This document shows, one piece after another, positions 47,852-55,845 of a stretch of 64,000 nucleotides of DNA. The position numbers and the translations under genes are program-made. How positions within the stretch are numbered: position 1 is the first letter of the stretch; every line of letters starts with the position of its first letter. This stretch comes from Ectopseudomonas chengduensis (GTDB taxonomy: Bacteria > Pseudomonadota > Gammaproteobacteria > Pseudomonadales > Pseudomonadaceae), in contig NZ_JACFYZ010000006.1 of the NCBI RefSeq assembly GCF_015712065.1, positions 1-64,000 on the forward strand, read 5' to 3'. Under the pieces are notes generated by a model. That model did not search any database. It was not told where the DNA came from and saw nothing but the letters and a program-made list of their open reading frames with translations.

Positions 47852-49468
47852 TCAGAATCTCGCGACGCCGAAGCTGCTTTTCTTCAACGGCCGCAGGTTG
47901 GCTTCGGCGCAGATGTCCAGCAAAAAGCCCAGCAGCTTGCGGGTGTCGCGCGGGTCGATCAGGCCGTCATCCCACAGGCTGGCGGTGCCATACAGCGCGG
48001 TGGACTGGCTGTCGAGCTTCTGTGCGGTCACGGTTTCCAGCATGTCGAGCATCTTTGGATCTGCTTCCTTGCCCTCCTTGGCGTGCTTGTCCTCGGTGAC
48101 GATGCGCAGCACCTTGCCGGCCTGAGCGCCGCCCATCACGGCGGTCTTGCTGTTGGGCCAGGCGAAGATGAAGCGTGGGTCGAGGCCGCGGCCGCACATG
48201 GCGTAGTTGCCAGCGCCGTAGGAGCCGCCGACGACGATGGTGAGCTTGGGCACAGTGGCGTTGGCCACGGCCTGGATCATCTTCGAGCCGTGCTTGATCA
48301 CGCCGTTCTGTTCCGACTCGGTGCCGACCATGAAACCGGTGGTGTTGTGGAAGAACAGGATCGGCGTGTTGCTCTGCTCGCACAGCTGGATGAACTGCGC
48401 CGCCTTGGCCGCGCCCTGCGGGGTGATCGGGCCGTTGTTGCCGATGAAACCGCAGGCCTGGCCTTCGATCTGCAGGTGGCCGCATACGGTCTGGCTGTCG
48501 AACTCGTTCTTGAAGTCGAGGAACTCCGAGCCATCGGCAATGCGCGCGATGATCTCGCGTACGTCGTAGGGCTTCTTGGCGTCGGCCGGCACCAGGCCGA
48601 GCAGTTCCTCTGCCGGGTACAGCGGTTCGCGCCAGCTTTTCGCCGGGCGTGCCGGCAACTGCTGGTTCCACGGCAGCATGCCAAGGATCTCGCGCGCCAG
48701 GCGTACACCGTCGGCGTCATTCTCGGCCAGGTACTCGGCGGTGCCGGCGACCTGGGCGTGCATCTCGGCGCCGCCGAGTTGCTCGTCGGTGGCGATCTCG
48801 CCGGTGGCGGCCTTGAGCAGAGGCGGGCCGGCGAGGAACATCTTGGCCTTGCCGCGTACCACCACCACGTAGTCCGACAGGCCGGGCTGGTAAGCCCCGC
48901 CAGCGGTGCTGGAACCATGCACCACGGTGATCTGCGGCAGGCCCATGGCGGACATGCGCGCCTGGTTGGCGAAGCCGCGTGCACCTTCGACGAAGATGTC
49001 GGCGGCATAGTTGAGGTTGGCGCCGCCGCTCTCGGCCAGGGTCACCACCGGCAGCTTGTTCTCGAAGGCGATCTGCTGCAGGCGCAGCGACTTCTTCAGG
49101 CCAGTGGGGGAGATGGTGCCGCCCTTGATCGCGCTGTTGTTGGCGATCACCAGGCAGCGCACGCCAGCGATGTAGCCGATGCCGGCGATCAGGCCACCAC
49201 CGGCCTGGCTGCCGTCCTTGTCATCGTGCAGCTTGTAGCCGGCCAGCGAGGACAATTCTAGGAAGGGCGCGCCAGCATCGAGCAGCAGGTTGATGCGTTC
49301 GCGCGGAAGCAACTGGCCGCGCTTCTCGAACTTGGCCTTGGCTTCCTGAGCCTTGTCGAGCACCTTCTGCTCCACGTCGCGGAAGGTCGCGATGGCCGCC
49401 AGCATGGCTTCGCGGTTCTGCGCGAAGGCTTCGCCATGCACGTCGATTTCCGATTGGATCACGGGCAT
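47852..49468 (-). CDS. atuC: AtuC, geranyl-CoA carboxylase beta subunit (carboxyltransferase)
   Basis: This 538-residue acyl-CoA carboxyltransferase resembles methylcrotonyl- and geranyl-CoA carboxylase beta subunits. It shows VTLAESGGANLNYAADIF, HGSSTAGGAYQPG, GGSYGAGNYAMCGRG and FIFAWPNSKTAVMGGAQAG. With AtuF it forms the carboxylase. atuB lies 4 nt upstream and no repeat separates them. Confidence 0.94.
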   Translation of the reverse strand: MPVIQSEIDVHGEAFAQNREAMLAAIATFRDVEQKVLDKAQEAKAKFEKRGQLLPRERINLLLDAGAPFLELSSLAGYKLHDDKDGSQAGGGLIAGIGYIAGVRCLVIANNSAIKGGTISPTGLKKSLRLQQIAFENKLPVVTLAESGGANLNYAADIFVEGARGFANQARMSAMGLPQITVVHGSSTAGGAYQPGLSDYVVVVRGKAKMFLAGPPLLKAATGEIATDEQLGGAEMHAQVAGTAEYLAENDADGVRLAREILGMLPWNQQLPARPAKSWREPLYPAEELLGLVPADAKKPYDVREIIARIADGSEFLDFKNEFDSQTVCGHLQIEGQACGFIGNNGPITPQGAAKAAQFIQLCEQSNTPILFFHNTTGFMVGTESEQNGVIKHGSKMIQAVANATVPKLTIVVGGSYGAGNYAMCGRGLDPRFIFAWPNSKTAVMGGAQAGKVLRIVTEDKHAKEGKEADPKMLDMLETVTAQKLDSQSTALYGTASLWDDGLIDPRDTRKLLGFLLDICAEANLRPLKKSSFGVARF

Positions 49469-49472
49469 CGCC

Positions 49473-50342
49473 TTACTCCTGATCTTTCAGTACATCGGGC
49501 AGGTAGGCCCGGTGGAAACCGTTGTAGGGCTCGCTGTTTTTCGCCTTGCCCAGCGTCCAGGCACGGGTGCCCTGGCTGGCGGCGCCATCGATGCGGATGG
49601 TGTTGCCGCTGATGAAGTTGGCGCCGGGGCTGAGCAGGAAGATGATGGCCGCGGCCACCTCGGACTCGCTGCCGATGCGTTGCAGCGGCACGTGGTCCTT
49701 GAGGTTGCGGATCATGTTCTTCATCGACTCGGGGTAGGTGTCCATGCCGCTGGAGGCGATCCAGCCCGGCGCCACGGCGTTGACCCGCACGCCGGCGTGG
49801 CCCCACTCGTAGGCGGCGGTCTTGGTGAAGTTCTCCATACCAGCGCGCGCGGCCCCGGAGTGGCCCATGCCGGGCATACCTCCCCACATGTCGGCGAGCA
49901 TGTTGACGATGGCGCCGCCGTGCTTGCTCAGGCTCTGCAGGAAGACTTCCTTGGCCACCAGAAAACCACCCACCAGGTTGGTGCGCACCACGGTCTCGAA
50001 GCCTTTCTGGTTGATGCCGATCAGCGGCGCGGGGAACTGGCCGCCGGCGTTGTTGACCAGGTGATGGATGCGTCCGCGCTGCGCAATCACCGCGCCGACC
50101 ATGGCCTTCACGGCTTCTTCGTCACGGATGTCACAGGCCTGGAAGCTGGCGCTGCCGCCGTCCTCGGTGATCTCTGCGCAGGTCTTCTCCAGTTTTTCCT
50201 GCTTGCGTCCGACCAGCACCACGTGGGCACCCAGGTGGGCCAGCTCGTGGGCCACGCAGCGGCCGATGCCGCTGCCACCGCCAGTGACCAGGATGGTCTG
50301 GCCTTCGAACAGGCCGGGTTTGAATACGGAGTCGTAGCTCAT
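49473..50342 (-). CDS. atuB: AtuB, SDR-family oxidoreductase
   Basis: This 289-residue short-chain dehydrogenase has TGGGSGIGRCVAHEL and NNAGGQFPAPL. The usual Tyr-x3-Lys region reads GHSGAARAGMEN, where the Tyr is Ser/Gly-like, so the catalytic Tyr seems replaced (as in DECR-type members). 2,4-dienoyl-CoA reductase-like relatives share this. It is named from its position (PA2887). Confidence 0.88.
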   Translation of the reverse strand: MSYDSVFKPGLFEGQTILVTGGGSGIGRCVAHELAHLGAHVVLVGRKQEKLEKTCAEITEDGGSASFQACDIRDEEAVKAMVGAVIAQRGRIHHLVNNAGGQFPAPLIGINQKGFETVVRTNLVGGFLVAKEVFLQSLSKHGGAIVNMLADMWGGMPGMGHSGAARAGMENFTKTAAYEWGHAGVRVNAVAPGWIASSGMDTYPESMKNMIRNLKDHVPLQRIGSESEVAAAIIFLLSPGANFISGNTIRIDGAASQGTRAWTLGKAKNSEPYNGFHRAYLPDVLKDQE

Positions 50343-50367
50343 TGTTCTTGTTGTCCTGAGTGATACC

Positions 50368-50417
50368 GGTGCGCGCAGCGCACCCTACGGGCGGGTGTAG
50401 GGTGCGCCGTGCGCACC
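50368..50417. repeat. Palindromic repeat, family B, overlapping the atuA 3' end
   Basis: GGTGCGCGCAGCGCACCCTAC and GTAGGGTGCGCCGTGCGCACC flank 8 nt. The right 33 nt lie inside the atuA frame and code for its last residues and stop. Confidence 0.9.
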
Positions 50418-52205
50418 AGTCAAGGTCTCGGCCAGTGCCCTGGGCACTGGCACCGGGAACTCCAGCAACTGCTGGGCGAACGCCTTGCCCTGCGGGTCGA
50501 TGCGCAGGCTGGCGACGCCGCCACCGCCAAGGGCATTCTCGAGCAGGAAGTTGAGGCTGTGGCTGCCCGGCAGGTACCAGCGGCTGACACGACCCTGCTC
50601 GGCGTCCAGGGTATGCGCCATCCAGTTGGCCACGGCTTCGGGCGTCAGCGCAGCGGCTATCCACGCCAGGTATTCGGGCTGTCTCGCCATCACGCCGATG
50701 TTGCTGTGATTGCCCTTGTCGCCGGAGCGGGCCACGGCCAGGCGGATCAGTGGCACGGAGGCGTCGGCTTCGCCCATCGGTACGGGCAGGGCGGCCGGCG
50801 CGTGCAGTCGCTCGGGGTTGAAGGCATCGACCTGGGGCAGGGTGACCGGCTGGCGCTCGCCGCCGATTTCCACCTCCAGCGCGCAGGCGCTCTTGTCCAC
50901 CAGGAAGCTGAGCAGGCGGATCACCGGGTAGACGGTGGGACGACCACCGACGATGCCGGTCAGGCCCGGTGCCATGCCAGTGGCGGCCTGGGCGATCTCG
51001 CGGGAGAAGAGGATCAGCGCCTCCTTCTTGGCATGACGCACGGCGATCTTCACCACCAGCTCGCGACTATCCTGGCGACGAGCGTGGGCACCATAGGTGG
51101 CCTCGCTACCCAGCAGCTCGACGCTGACCTCCTGGTAACGGCCCCAGCCACGTTCAGCAAACATCTCTTCGGTCTTGTTGATGATCGCCTGGCTGACCCG
51201 CTCGGCCTTGGCCACCGCATCGATACCGGCGAGCACGCAGCTGGCGGTGCAGCGAAAACCGTCCGGGTGGGTGGCGCTGACCTTGTATTGCCCGGTGGGC
51301 GGCAGGCCGCGCGCGCCCTGCAGCTGCACGCGGTGGTCGCCGACCTGGCTCAGCGCGACCTGGGTGAAATCGCAGACTACATCCGGCAGCAGATAGGCGC
51401 GCGGGTCGCCGATCTCGTAGAGCATCTGCTCGCCAACGGTAAAAGGCGTGACCAGGCCGCCGGAACCCTCCGGCTTGGTCACGACGAAGCGGCCATCGTC
51501 CTCGACTTCGACGATGGGAAAACCGATGTGCTCGTAGTCCGGCACGTCGCGCCAGTCGGTGAAGTTGCCACCGGTGCACTGCGCGCCGCACTCGATGATG
51601 TGCCCGGCCAGCGCAGCCTGGGCCAGCTTGTCGTAGTCGCTCCAGGACCAGCCGAACTCGTGCACCAGGGCGGCGCTGACCACGGCGCTGTCGACCACGC
51701 GGCCGGTGATAACGATGTCGGCGCCCTGTTCCAGCGCGGCGACGATGCCCGGTGCGCCCAGGTAGGCGTTGACCGAAACGCAGAAGGGCGGCAGCGGCGC
51801 GCCCGTGAACATCTCTCGGGTGCCGGCCTTGACCAGCTCACCGAGCTTGGGCTGCAGGTTGTCGCCATGCAGCACGGCGATCTTCAGCTGTACGCCGGCC
51901 TGTTCGCAGGCGGCGCTCAGGGCGGCGGCGCAGGCCATCGGGTTGACCCCGCCAGCGTTGCTGATGACGCGGATCTTCTTCGTCGCGATGTTGCCCAGCA
52001 GCGGCGCGAGCACCTCGACGAAATCGCGGGCATAGCCGTCGTCAGGCTTCTTCATACGGGCGCCGGCCATGATCGACATGGTGATCTCGGCCAGGTAGTC
52101 GAACACCAGGTAATCCAGTTCGGCACCCTGAACCAGTTGAGCGGCAGCGGTGGAGGTGTCGCCCCAGAAGGCCGAGGCGCAGCCGATGCGTACGGTTTTG
52201 TTCAT
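50385..52205 (-). CDS. atuA: AtuA, acyclic terpene utilization protein (DUF1446)
   Basis: This 606-residue protein begins [20 protein letters not shown] and has [19 protein letters not shown] and a C-terminal AtuA-like domain with [19 protein letters not shown]. AtuA is required for growth on citronellol-type terpenes, but its exact chemistry is unresolved. ATG 52205 fits homologs; neither it nor ATG 52226 has a clear ribosome-binding site. The last residues ([10 protein letters not shown]) and the stop are encoded by a family B repeat. It is divergent from atuR. Confidence 0.92.
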   Translation of the reverse strand: MNKTVRIGCASAFWGDTSTAAAQLVQGAELDYLVFDYLAEITMSIMAGARMKKPDDGYARDFVEVLAPLLGNIATKKIRVISNAGGVNPMACAAALSAACEQAGVQLKIAVLHGDNLQPKLGELVKAGTREMFTGAPLPPFCVSVNAYLGAPGIVAALEQGADIVITGRVVDSAVVSAALVHEFGWSWSDYDKLAQAALAGHIIECGAQCTGGNFTDWRDVPDYEHIGFPIVEVEDDGRFVVTKPEGSGGLVTPFTVGEQMLYEIGDPRAYLLPDVVCDFTQVALSQVGDHRVQLQGARGLPPTGQYKVSATHPDGFRCTASCVLAGIDAVAKAERVSQAIINKTEEMFAERGWGRYQEVSVELLGSEATYGAHARRQDSRELVVKIAVRHAKKEALILFSREIAQAATGMAPGLTGIVGGRPTVYPVIRLLSFLVDKSACALEVEIGGERQPVTLPQVDAFNPERLHAPAALPVPMGEADASVPLIRLAVARSGDKGNHSNIGVMARQPEYLAWIAAALTPEAVANWMAHTLDAEQGRVSRWYLPGSHSLNFLLENALGGGGVASLRIDPQGKAFAQQLLEFPVPVPRALAETLTGAHGAPYTRP

Positions 52206-52246
52206 TGGAATTGGCCCGTCACACATTGAGAAGGTGAGTCGACATT

Positions 52247-52264
52247 ACCAAGCAAGCGCTTGGT
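52247..52264. promoter_or_regulatory. AtuR operator 1
   Basis: ACCAAGC and GCTTGGT form a perfect 7-bp inverted repeat around AAGC. In P. aeruginosa AtuR is known to bind two inverted repeats in the atuA-atuR region. This site is 42 bp before the atuA start. Confidence 0.85.
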
Positions 52265-52303
52265 TGAAAAGTGGCGAGAGACGGCAATTCGGCCAAAAAT
52301 GCG

Positions 52304-52321
52304 CCCAAGCGCTTGCTTGGT
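52304..52321. promoter_or_regulatory. AtuR operator 2
   Basis: CCCAAGC and GCTTGGT around GCTT form the same inverted repeat with one change in the outer base. The 17-bp core is the exact reverse complement of operator 1. The two are separated by 39 bp. Confidence 0.85.
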
Positions 52322-52426
52322 CAGCGCCTGCCGCATACATTTCATCAAGCAAGACAAGCACTTGCCGGCAGCATAGAGAATTCATCAGAACAATCGCCGT
52401 GCAAGGCAATCAGGGGAGAAGTCAGC

Positions 52427-53050
52427 GTGGACGAACACAGAGCCCAGGCCGTGATGCAGGAGCTGGTCGCCAGCGGCCAGGTAACCGATCCGGACAGTGC
52501 CCGTGGCAAGCTGTTGCAGATGGCCGCCCACCTGTTTCGCAGCAAGGGTTACGAGCGCACGACGGTGCGCGATCTGGCTGCCGCCATCGGTATTCAGTCC
52601 GGCAGCATCTTTCACCACTTCAAGAGCAAGGAAGAGATCCTGCGTTCGGTGATGGAGGAAACCATCGTCTACAACACCGCCCTGATGCGCGCTGCACTGG
52701 CCGAGGCGCAGGGCACCCGCGAGCGGCTGCTGGCGCTGATCCGCTGCGAGCTGCAATCGATCATGGGCGGTACCGGCGAGGCCATGGCGGTATTGGTGTA
52801 CGAGTGGCGTTCCCTTTCGGAGGAGGGCCAGGCACAGGTATTGGCCTTGCGTGATACCTACGAGCAGATCTGGCTGGCGGTACTGGGCGAGGCGCGCGAG
52901 GCCGGATACTTCAAGGGCGACCCGTTCATTCAGCGGCGTTTTCTCACCGGTGCGCTCAGCTGGACCAATACCTGGTTCCGTTCGCAGGGACCAATGACGC
53001 TGGATCAGCTGGCTGAAGAGGCGTTGTCATTGGTGTGTAAGGAAGCCTGA
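52427..53050 (+). CDS. atuR: AtuR, TetR-family repressor of the atu cluster
   Basis: This 207-residue TetR regulator has a helix-turn-helix (about 26-75: LLQMAAHLFRSKGYERTTVRDLAAAIGIQSGSIFHHFKSKEEIL) and a C-terminal TetR ligand domain. GTG 52427 follows AGGGGAG (52412-52418), while earlier in-frame codons lack such a site. It represses atu genes until terpenoid acyl-CoA intermediates accumulate, as shown in P. aeruginosa; that role is transferred by homology and by the paired operators upstream. Confidence 0.9.
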   Translation: MDEHRAQAVMQELVASGQVTDPDSARGKLLQMAAHLFRSKGYERTTVRDLAAAIGIQSGSIFHHFKSKEEILRSVMEETIVYNTALMRAALAEAQGTRERLLALIRCELQSIMGGTGEAMAVLVYEWRSLSEEGQAQVLALRDTYEQIWLAVLGEAREAGYFKGDPFIQRRFLTGALSWTNTWFRSQGPMTLDQLAEEALSLVCKEA

Positions 53051-53145
53051 GCGAATTCGGCTAGGATAGGAGCAACTGCCGGTTTTCGGCTCGAACACGG
53101 ACGCTGGGGTGTTCCCGCGTTGTGATCCGTGACGAGAGGTCGAGT

Positions 53146-53931
53146 TTGCGCGCACTAGCCTTTTGCCTGTGGTGCAGTCTTTCGCTGTTACATGTACCTG
53201 CTGCCGTTGCCCTGCAGGAGGTGCGTGTCGGTGGTTATCACTTCCCGCCATATCTGGACAAACCCGAATCACCTTATCCGCAAGGTTTGGTGCCCGAGTT
53301 GTTGCGCGCGCTCAATGCGGCGCAGCAGCAATACCGTTTCGTTCTGGTACCGACCTCGGCGACCCGCCGTTACCGCGACCTCGAGAGCGGCCGCTTCGAT
53401 ATGATGTTCTTCGAGTCCAGTCGCTGGGGGTGGCAGGGCACTTCATACCTGGCCTTGGGACTGGATATCGATGATGCGGAAGTCTATGTCGCCGCGGCGG
53501 AGCCGGGGCGTGGACAAGACTATTTCGAGGATTTCAACGACAAGCGCATGGCGCTCTACAACGGCTATCACTATGGTTTTGCCAGTTTCGATGCCGACCC
53601 TGATTATCTCGCGCGCACGTTCAATGCGCTGCTGACCTATTCCCACGATAGCAACCTGCGCATGCTGCTGGCGCGGCGCGTCGATATCGCTGTAGTGACG
53701 CGCTCGTACCTGGAGCTGTTTCTGGATCGGCATCCGGAAATGCTGCCCGAGTTGCTGGTTTCCGATCGGCTGGATCAGTTCTATCACCATCAGGTGCTGC
53801 TGCGGCCCAAGGGGCCGCTGAGCCCGGCTGAAGTTGCCGAGTTGTTGAACCGGCTGCAGGCCAGTGGAGAATTATCGAAGCTACTTGGGCGCTATCGTCT
53901 GGCATTGGGCAACAAAGTGTCAGTGCAGTGA
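53146..53931 (+). CDS. Periplasmic solute-binding protein, family 3 (first of a pair)
   Basis: This 261-residue protein has a signal peptide (AVALQ near 23) and an SBP_bac_3-like domain with VGGYHFPPY, YRDLESGRFDMMFFESSRWGWQ and NGYHYGFASF. TTG 53146 follows GAGAGG (53134-53139) and starts the signal peptide directly; GTG 53122 is the alternative. It shares many segments with the next gene and has no linked permease. The ligand is unknown. Confidence 0.8.
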   Translation: MRALAFCLWCSLSLLHVPAAVALQEVRVGGYHFPPYLDKPESPYPQGLVPELLRALNAAQQQYRFVLVPTSATRRYRDLESGRFDMMFFESSRWGWQGTSYLALGLDIDDAEVYVAAAEPGRGQDYFEDFNDKRMALYNGYHYGFASFDADPDYLARTFNALLTYSHDSNLRMLLARRVDIAVVTRSYLELFLDRHPEMLPELLVSDRLDQFYHHQVLLRPKGPLSPAEVAELLNRLQASGELSKLLGRYRLALGNKVSVQ

Positions 53932-54007
53932 AAATCCATCTGGTCGGTCAGGAGAGACTGGAGTAGTGTGCACCACACTAAGAGAAGGAATTTTTTGGGG
54001 ACTCGAG

Positions 54008-54826
54008 ATGCGGCATGCGCGGTGCTGGATTCATGGATGTTTGGGTGCCTTGTGTCTCTTGCTAGCGGATTCTCTCTATGCGGCCGACGTGGTCAAGGTC
54101 GGTGGCGCGCACTTTCCCCCCTATGTGATCAAGTCCAACCTGCACGACTCGAGTGGCTTGCTACCGCAACTGCTCGAAGCGCTCAACCGAGAGCAGAGCG
54201 AATACCACTTCACCATGTTGCCCACCGCCATCGTGCGTCGTTTCAGTGACCTGCAGCGCGGGCGTATCGACATGGCGATTTTCGAGAATCCGCAATGGGG
54301 ATGGCAGGACATCGACGCTGAAGCTGTCGATATGAGGCTGGAAGATGCTGAGTTGTTCGTTGCCAGGAACGAGGCGCTGCGCGACCAGAGTTACTTCGAA
54401 CAGCTCGAAGGCAAGCGCCTGGCGCTTTATCGCGGTTATCACTACGGATTTGCCCAGTTCAACAGCGATCCGGAGTTCCTGACCACCACCTTCAACGCCA
54501 ACCTCGGTCACTCTCACGACAGCAACCTGCTGATGGTGATACGCGGGCGCGCCGATGTCGCATTGGTCACTCGCTCCAATCTCTATGACTTCCTTGAGCG
54601 CAATCGCGATTATGCACGCCAGTTACTGATCTCCGAGCGTATCGATCAGGTCTATCGACATCATGCGATGATTCGCGCCGGCGCGCCGATAACTCCCGAA
54701 CGCTTCGCTGCCTTGCTCGAGCAGTTGCGGGAGAAGGGCGAGCTGCAACGCATCTTCTCGCCTTACCGCATTGCCGTCACGCAAGACGTAACGGATAGCT
54801 CAGCAACAGAATATGCAGCAGATTGA
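54008..54826 (+). CDS. Periplasmic solute-binding protein, family 3 (second of a pair)
   Basis: This 272-residue paralog of the preceding protein has a signal peptide (LYAAD near 25-29) and the shared segments VGGAHFPPY, DLQRGRIDMAIFENPQWGWQ, KRLALYRGYHYGFAQF and SHDSNLLMVIRGRADVALVTRSNL. The two arose by tandem duplication. ATG 54008 gives the normal length; the frame is open upstream to 53864. Its last 50 nt overlap the convergent CPBP gene. Confidence 0.8.
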   Translation: MRHARCWIHGCLGALCLLLADSLYAADVVKVGGAHFPPYVIKSNLHDSSGLLPQLLEALNREQSEYHFTMLPTAIVRRFSDLQRGRIDMAIFENPQWGWQDIDAEAVDMRLEDAELFVARNEALRDQSYFEQLEGKRLALYRGYHYGFAQFNSDPEFLTTTFNANLGHSHDSNLLMVIRGRADVALVTRSNLYDFLERNRDYARQLLISERIDQVYRHHAMIRAGAPITPERFAALLEQLREKGELQRIFSPYRIAVTQDVTDSSATEYAAD

Positions 54827-55535
54827 CCGCTGTGTGCAGCGCGATGGCCAGGCTCAGGCGGCCGCTGTAGTGAAAGGCCAGTCCATAACCGAGGCCAGCG
54901 CAGGTCGCCACCACGGCAAATAGCGCGCTGAAAGGCAGATGGGCCGCGCCGAACAAGCCGGCCGTCAACAGCAAGCCGGGCCAGATGCCCAGGCGCTTGA
55001 TCAGAGCGGTCTGTAGCAGACCGCGAAATAGCAATTCCTCCGCCAGCACCGCTACGCAGAGATTGACCGCCAGCCACAACAGCAGACCCTGCGGCCATTT
55101 GGGTTGCCAGGTGACCAGGCCCAGTGCCATGGCCAGCAGCGGCACCAGCAGCAGTGTAGTGATGCACGTCAGCCAGGCATTTTTCAGCGAAAGCACGGGT
55201 CTGCGTGGCTGCCCCAGCCACCAGGCGAGCAGGGCGCTGCCCAGCAGCAGTTTGTCCCAGGACAGGCGCAGGCCATAGGGCGCCGCATCAGCACTGATGA
55301 GACGTGGCTGCCACAACTGCCAAGGGCTGAAACCGGGTAGGAGGTGCGCCGCCAGGGCGATTCCGCCAAGCAGAATCAGAGGTAGCCATAGCCAGTTTGG
55401 CAGATGCGATTGTCCGGCCAGCAGGATGATTGCGAATGCGCTGCCCAGCAGCAGGCCGATGGGGTGGATGAAACCCAGGCCGGTGCCCAGGGCCAGGATC
55501 AGAGCGGGGAGCAGCAAGCGCAAGTGCAGGGGCAT
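54777..55535 (-). CDS. CPBP-family intramembrane metalloprotease
   Basis: This 252-residue membrane protein has about eight hydrophobic helices. The CPBP (Abi) motifs are EELLFRG (motif 1, glutamates plus Arg; near 166-172), GAAHLP (motif 2 His, about 197) and HTAVN (motif 3 His, about 238), so the metal-binding residues are present. Members process prenylated or membrane proteins; the substrate is unknown. The 3' end overlaps the second solute-binding protein gene by 50 bp. Confidence 0.87.
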   Translation of the reverse strand: MPLHLRLLLPALILALGTGLGFIHPIGLLLGSAFAIILLAGQSHLPNWLWLPLILLGGIALAAHLLPGFSPWQLWQPRLISADAAPYGLRLSWDKLLLGSALLAWWLGQPRRPVLSLKNAWLTCITTLLLVPLLAMALGLVTWQPKWPQGLLLWLAVNLCVAVLAEELLFRGLLQTALIKRLGIWPGLLLTAGLFGAAHLPFSALFAVVATCAGLGYGLAFHYSGRLSLAIALHTAVNLLHILLLSYPLRLA

Positions 55536-55616
55536 GGCACCTCTCCTGGAGAAGGCGCGCAGTTTAGCAGGCTGCGTTGCGGGCAGTCTTGGCGTTACCT
55601 GAGGGGACGAGTGCGT

Positions 55617-55790
55617 TTAGCGCTGACGCTCGCGCGCATCCTTGGCTTCCTGCTCGATGGCGCGTTTACGCATGCGTTCGAGCTGGTCTTCGCTCAGGGG
55701 CATTTTCTTGGCACTGCTGCGCAGCACCAGCAGGCTACCGATCACTGAGCCAAACACCAGAACCAGCAGCAGCCAGACGTACCAAGGCAT
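55617..55790 (-). CDS. Small single-span membrane protein, 57 aa (DUF2897-like)
   Basis: A complete 57-residue frame reads MPWYVWLLLVLVFGSVIGSL, then LVLRSSAKKMPLSEDQ, then a charged tail (LERMRKRAIEQEAKDARERQR). The N-terminal 24 residues form one membrane helix. ATG 55790 follows GAGGAG with 6 nt spacing, a very good ribosome-binding site. Small proteins with this helix and charged tail occur widely in Pseudomonas as DUF2897; the function is unknown. It is upstream of the CPBP gene (minus strand) and downstream of eutC. Confidence 0.8.
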   Translation of the reverse strand: MPWYVWLLLVLVFGSVIGSLLVLRSSAKKMPLSEDQLERMRKRAIEQEAKDARERQR

Positions 55791-55845
55791 GATGACTCCT
55801 CATGGGGCAATAGAGTTATCACCATAACCCGCGTGCCGGGTCTTG

